A stretch of 64,000 bases of DNA. Source: Strix aluco (Eukaryota; Chordata; Aves; Strigiformes; Strigidae). This document shows positions 61,661 through 64,000 of the stretch, in pieces (positions within the stretch are counted from its first letter, which is position 1; each line of letters opens with the position of its first letter). The stretch lies in NCBI RefSeq assembly GCF_031877795.1, contig NC_133948.1, forward strand, positions 13,066,948 through 13,130,947. The letters run 5' to 3'. Below the pieces are notes generated by a model. That model was not told the DNA's origin and made no database searches. It worked only from the letters and a program-made list of their open reading frames with translations. The translations under genes were made by a program, and so were the position numbers.

Positions 61661-63770
61661 ACAGGAATGTTCAAGGGGCTTATTATGGTTAAGGTCCTCG
61701 CAATGAGAGAACTGGTTAAGCCTGGGTTATTGTTAGACCATTCATTAAGGAGTCTTAATAGCTGTAGCTATGATAGTAGCTGCTCTGGCTTCACCTTCAA
61801 TTACCCTGGGTAGATACAGCCTGCTGCAATACTGGAGCGCTGCAGTGCTCTGGAGTAGAACTAGAGCATATGCATTAATGTTTGAGTCCGCCTTGAGCGC
61901 TTCATTTCTATTTCACGGCTGGTTTTGCATGCAGGTCATGCTGTAGCCTAAGTGAATTTTGGCAGTTTAACATCGTGATGATTACTTATTCTGCCACTAG
62001 TAAGCCCTTAGCACCTTCTTGCCAAAAGAAATACTGAGCTGAATTTTTCCTGTGTATCTGCCTAACTTTTAACCTGCCATGTTTTCACTTTGTAAATTGA
62101 ACAACACATATAAAAAAGTATTAGGCAACAGAAATTTTAGTACTTAGTATTAAAGGATGTAAACCAAATATTAAAAACCTCTTAAGACTTGGTCATCTTC
62201 AAGCTCAGGTTGTCTTTTGACATCCTGTGAAACTTTTGTGTGAATGCTCATGTTGTGGTTTTTAAAAGTTCATCTGATAGTATGTTTATAAAATGTCAGA
62301 ATTTTATCCCTTCTGGCCAGCATTATAATAAGCAACTATGCAAGAAAAGGAGAAAAACCCATTTTAGGAAAGACTGGGTTACCAGGTTTTTTGCCAAAAT
62401 TAAATAATCTTGTCAGTCATTAACAATGGTAACTTATTAAACTTTAATAACTTTCTTAAAATTCAGCAGTGCCACGCTCATGTACTTGAAAGTTAAGATA
62501 TGGCCTTGACAACTGGGTCTAAATCCAGACATTTTTATTTGTCTTTGGAGTTTCATCTCTTCATTAGCTGTTTTCTGTCTGAACAGATTTGCAATGTATT
62601 GACTGAAAGGAAAATACAGACCTGGACTCCTATTGAAACACAGGGCTTGAGGAAGTGGGGATTAGAGGTTTGGGAGCATGAAATTGATTGTGAATTTTAA
62701 ATTGTGAGTCTGTAAATTAATATGAATTTTAAGCTGATATTGCTGCTGAATTAAAACCAGCTATTACTGTAGCCTCTCCTTGCTCCCACTGACTTGTGTG
62801 GGCACAAACCTTTGTGCTACCAGAGTGTGATACGGATTAGGAAACTGATCCAGCTGCAAAATAACCATGTGTAGCAATGCCAGTGGTCTGGGGGTAGGAA
62901 AAGACAGATGGGGAATGAGGATGAGGCTGGAAGGGAGAACCTTCCTCCTAGGGAAGTAGGGGCAGTACTGCTAAATTATACTGTGAGTTATCTTTAAAAA
63001 AAAAATAAATAAATACACCAAACAAAAAACCCCTAACCCAAACCTGTACCACTGTTGAGTTTAAGGTAAGGAGTAAATTAGCAAGTTTCGCTTTCTATTT
63101 CCTGTGCTTTAGATGGATCTAGCAGCATTTGTGTTGTCTTGGGCTTGCAGACTGCTGGGGAGGACTTGAATGAGAATTAACACGCCCTCCTTTCACTGTA
63201 TTTTACCTTGTTTTCTGCAGCGCTTTTTTAGGAAACCCAAGTTTGGTGCTTTGTATTACTTGCACCTGCTTTTTTTTAAAAAAAAAAAAAAATGGCTTTG
63301 TGTTCAGATATGTGATAAAAACAGGGAAAGGCTTTTTTGAAAGGCTGACATATTTTGTTGTGTTGTTCAGTATTTTATAGCCTACATAGAAAAATATCCC
63401 TGCTTTAAGAAGTGGGAGGAAATCCCAAGCAGAATGCTTGTCTCCTAGGCAATGGGAATATTGACTATAAGATGATGGCATGTAAGCAAACAGGTATTGC
63501 CAAACACAATGTTTTATTTCATACTTGAGGTATACAGTGGCTTTTTAAAATGTCAGGTCGTGGCCCCATATGACAGGAGTCATGTGAAGGTGAAAAGTTA
63601 TTTCTTGATATTAAGTCCTATTTGTTCCTGAAGTATGAGAATTACTTGCAGTACAGAACAAAGAACCTAAAATTAGAAAAGGAAACACCAGTGCATAATA
63701 ATTTTCTTCAGATAGATTGTTTCATTAATACAAATGAAGAAAGTTTCTGTTTGTTTGCTTTTTTCTTTAG

Positions 63771-63787
63771 GAAAGTCTTTAGTTTAG
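63771..63787 (+). other. Possible 17-nt exon
   Basis: A T-rich tract ending CTTTAG is followed 17 bases later by TTTAG|GTAAGC, a strong donor. Both signals are good, but such pairs can occur by chance in T-rich introns. If real it would be an untranslated TAOK3 exon. Confidence 0.15.
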
Positions 63788-64000
63788 GTAAGCAGTACAG
63801 CACAACAGAAATCTTTGAGCACTGCCAACCCCACCTGGCTTCCAAAACCATCCAGGGGATTTGTGGTGAATGCGTAAAGAAAAAAATATCTCGGTTAAAG
63901 AACATTTGGCTTCTGGTGACAGGGCCTCCCCATCCAACGAGCATTTGCAGCTGTTGTCAGTGAAGTTGTGGGTAAGAGTCTCAAGGGTGTATAGAGAGGA

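Larger units (their letters stand above)
53063..64000 (+). other. TAOK3: Probable TAOK3 intron 1 (partial)
   Basis: After the island the sequence becomes AT-rich with long T-runs and no conserved coding exon to the window end. It contains a TGTA microsatellite (57958-57973), a MIR-like SINE (61465-61660) and a possible 17-nt exon (63771-63787). The intron assignment depends on the exon 1 prediction. Confidence 0.5.

Noticed and set aside
63030-63050. CCCCTAACCCAAACC as an interstitial telomere repeat
   Set aside because: Only one to two imperfect units within an A-rich tract.
1-64000. CRISPR arrays, operons, prokaryotic or phage-type systems
   Set aside because: The window is vertebrate nuclear DNA. 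No spaced direct repeats or bacterial gene organisation.

Overview
This is a vertebrate nuclear window, almost certainly from a bird and probably a neoavian species. It has long introns, two CpG islands, a CR1 LINE 3' end, and two solo LTRs of types I associate with avian endogenous retroviruses. The only gene whose coding sequence I can read is SUDS3 (SDS3), on the minus strand. All 12 coding exons were assembled by hand, from the ATG at 49389 to the TGA ending at 28134. They give a 1011-nt CDS for 336 residues, with every junction in phase and with clear similarity to mammalian SUDS3 along its length. LAYOUT: 1-23.8 kb is intergenic or distal intronic DNA with no supportable coding exon. It holds a CR1 fragment (13.66-13.79 kb), a minus-strand solo LTR (17.33-17.75 kb) and a possible MIR remnant (5.3 kb). 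In mammals the gene downstream of SUDS3 is SRRM4 in the same orientation, so its 5' end would be expected to the left, but I do not see its first exon here. 23.8-28.1 kb is the likely SUDS3 3' UTR, with an antisense solo LTR inside it. 28.1-49.4 kb is SUDS3. 49.1-49.6 kb is its CpG-island promoter. 49.6-52.5 kb is a short spacer. 52.5-53.6 kb is a second CpG island with a strong splice donor, interpreted from mammalian gene order as the divergent TAOK3 promoter and first non-coding exon. 53.1-64 kb is then mostly TAOK3 intron 1, with an ancient MIR-like SINE at 61.5 kb and a possible 17-nt exon at 63.77 kb. HOW THE GENES RELATE: SUDS3 is a core subunit of the SIN3-HDAC corepressor complex, and TAOK3 (inferred only) is a MAPK-cascade kinase. 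They appear to be a head-to-head pair with separate CpG-island promoters about 3.6 kb apart, not one shared bidirectional promoter. MOST NOTABLE: SUDS3 intron 7 is a textbook U12-type AT-AC intron: donor ATATCCTTTT, branch motif CCTTAAT, AC terminus. Two SUDS3 exons are only 20 and 22 nt long, and both would shift the frame if skipped. I found no wholly new biological system; most of the rest is ordinary vertebrate non-coding DNA.
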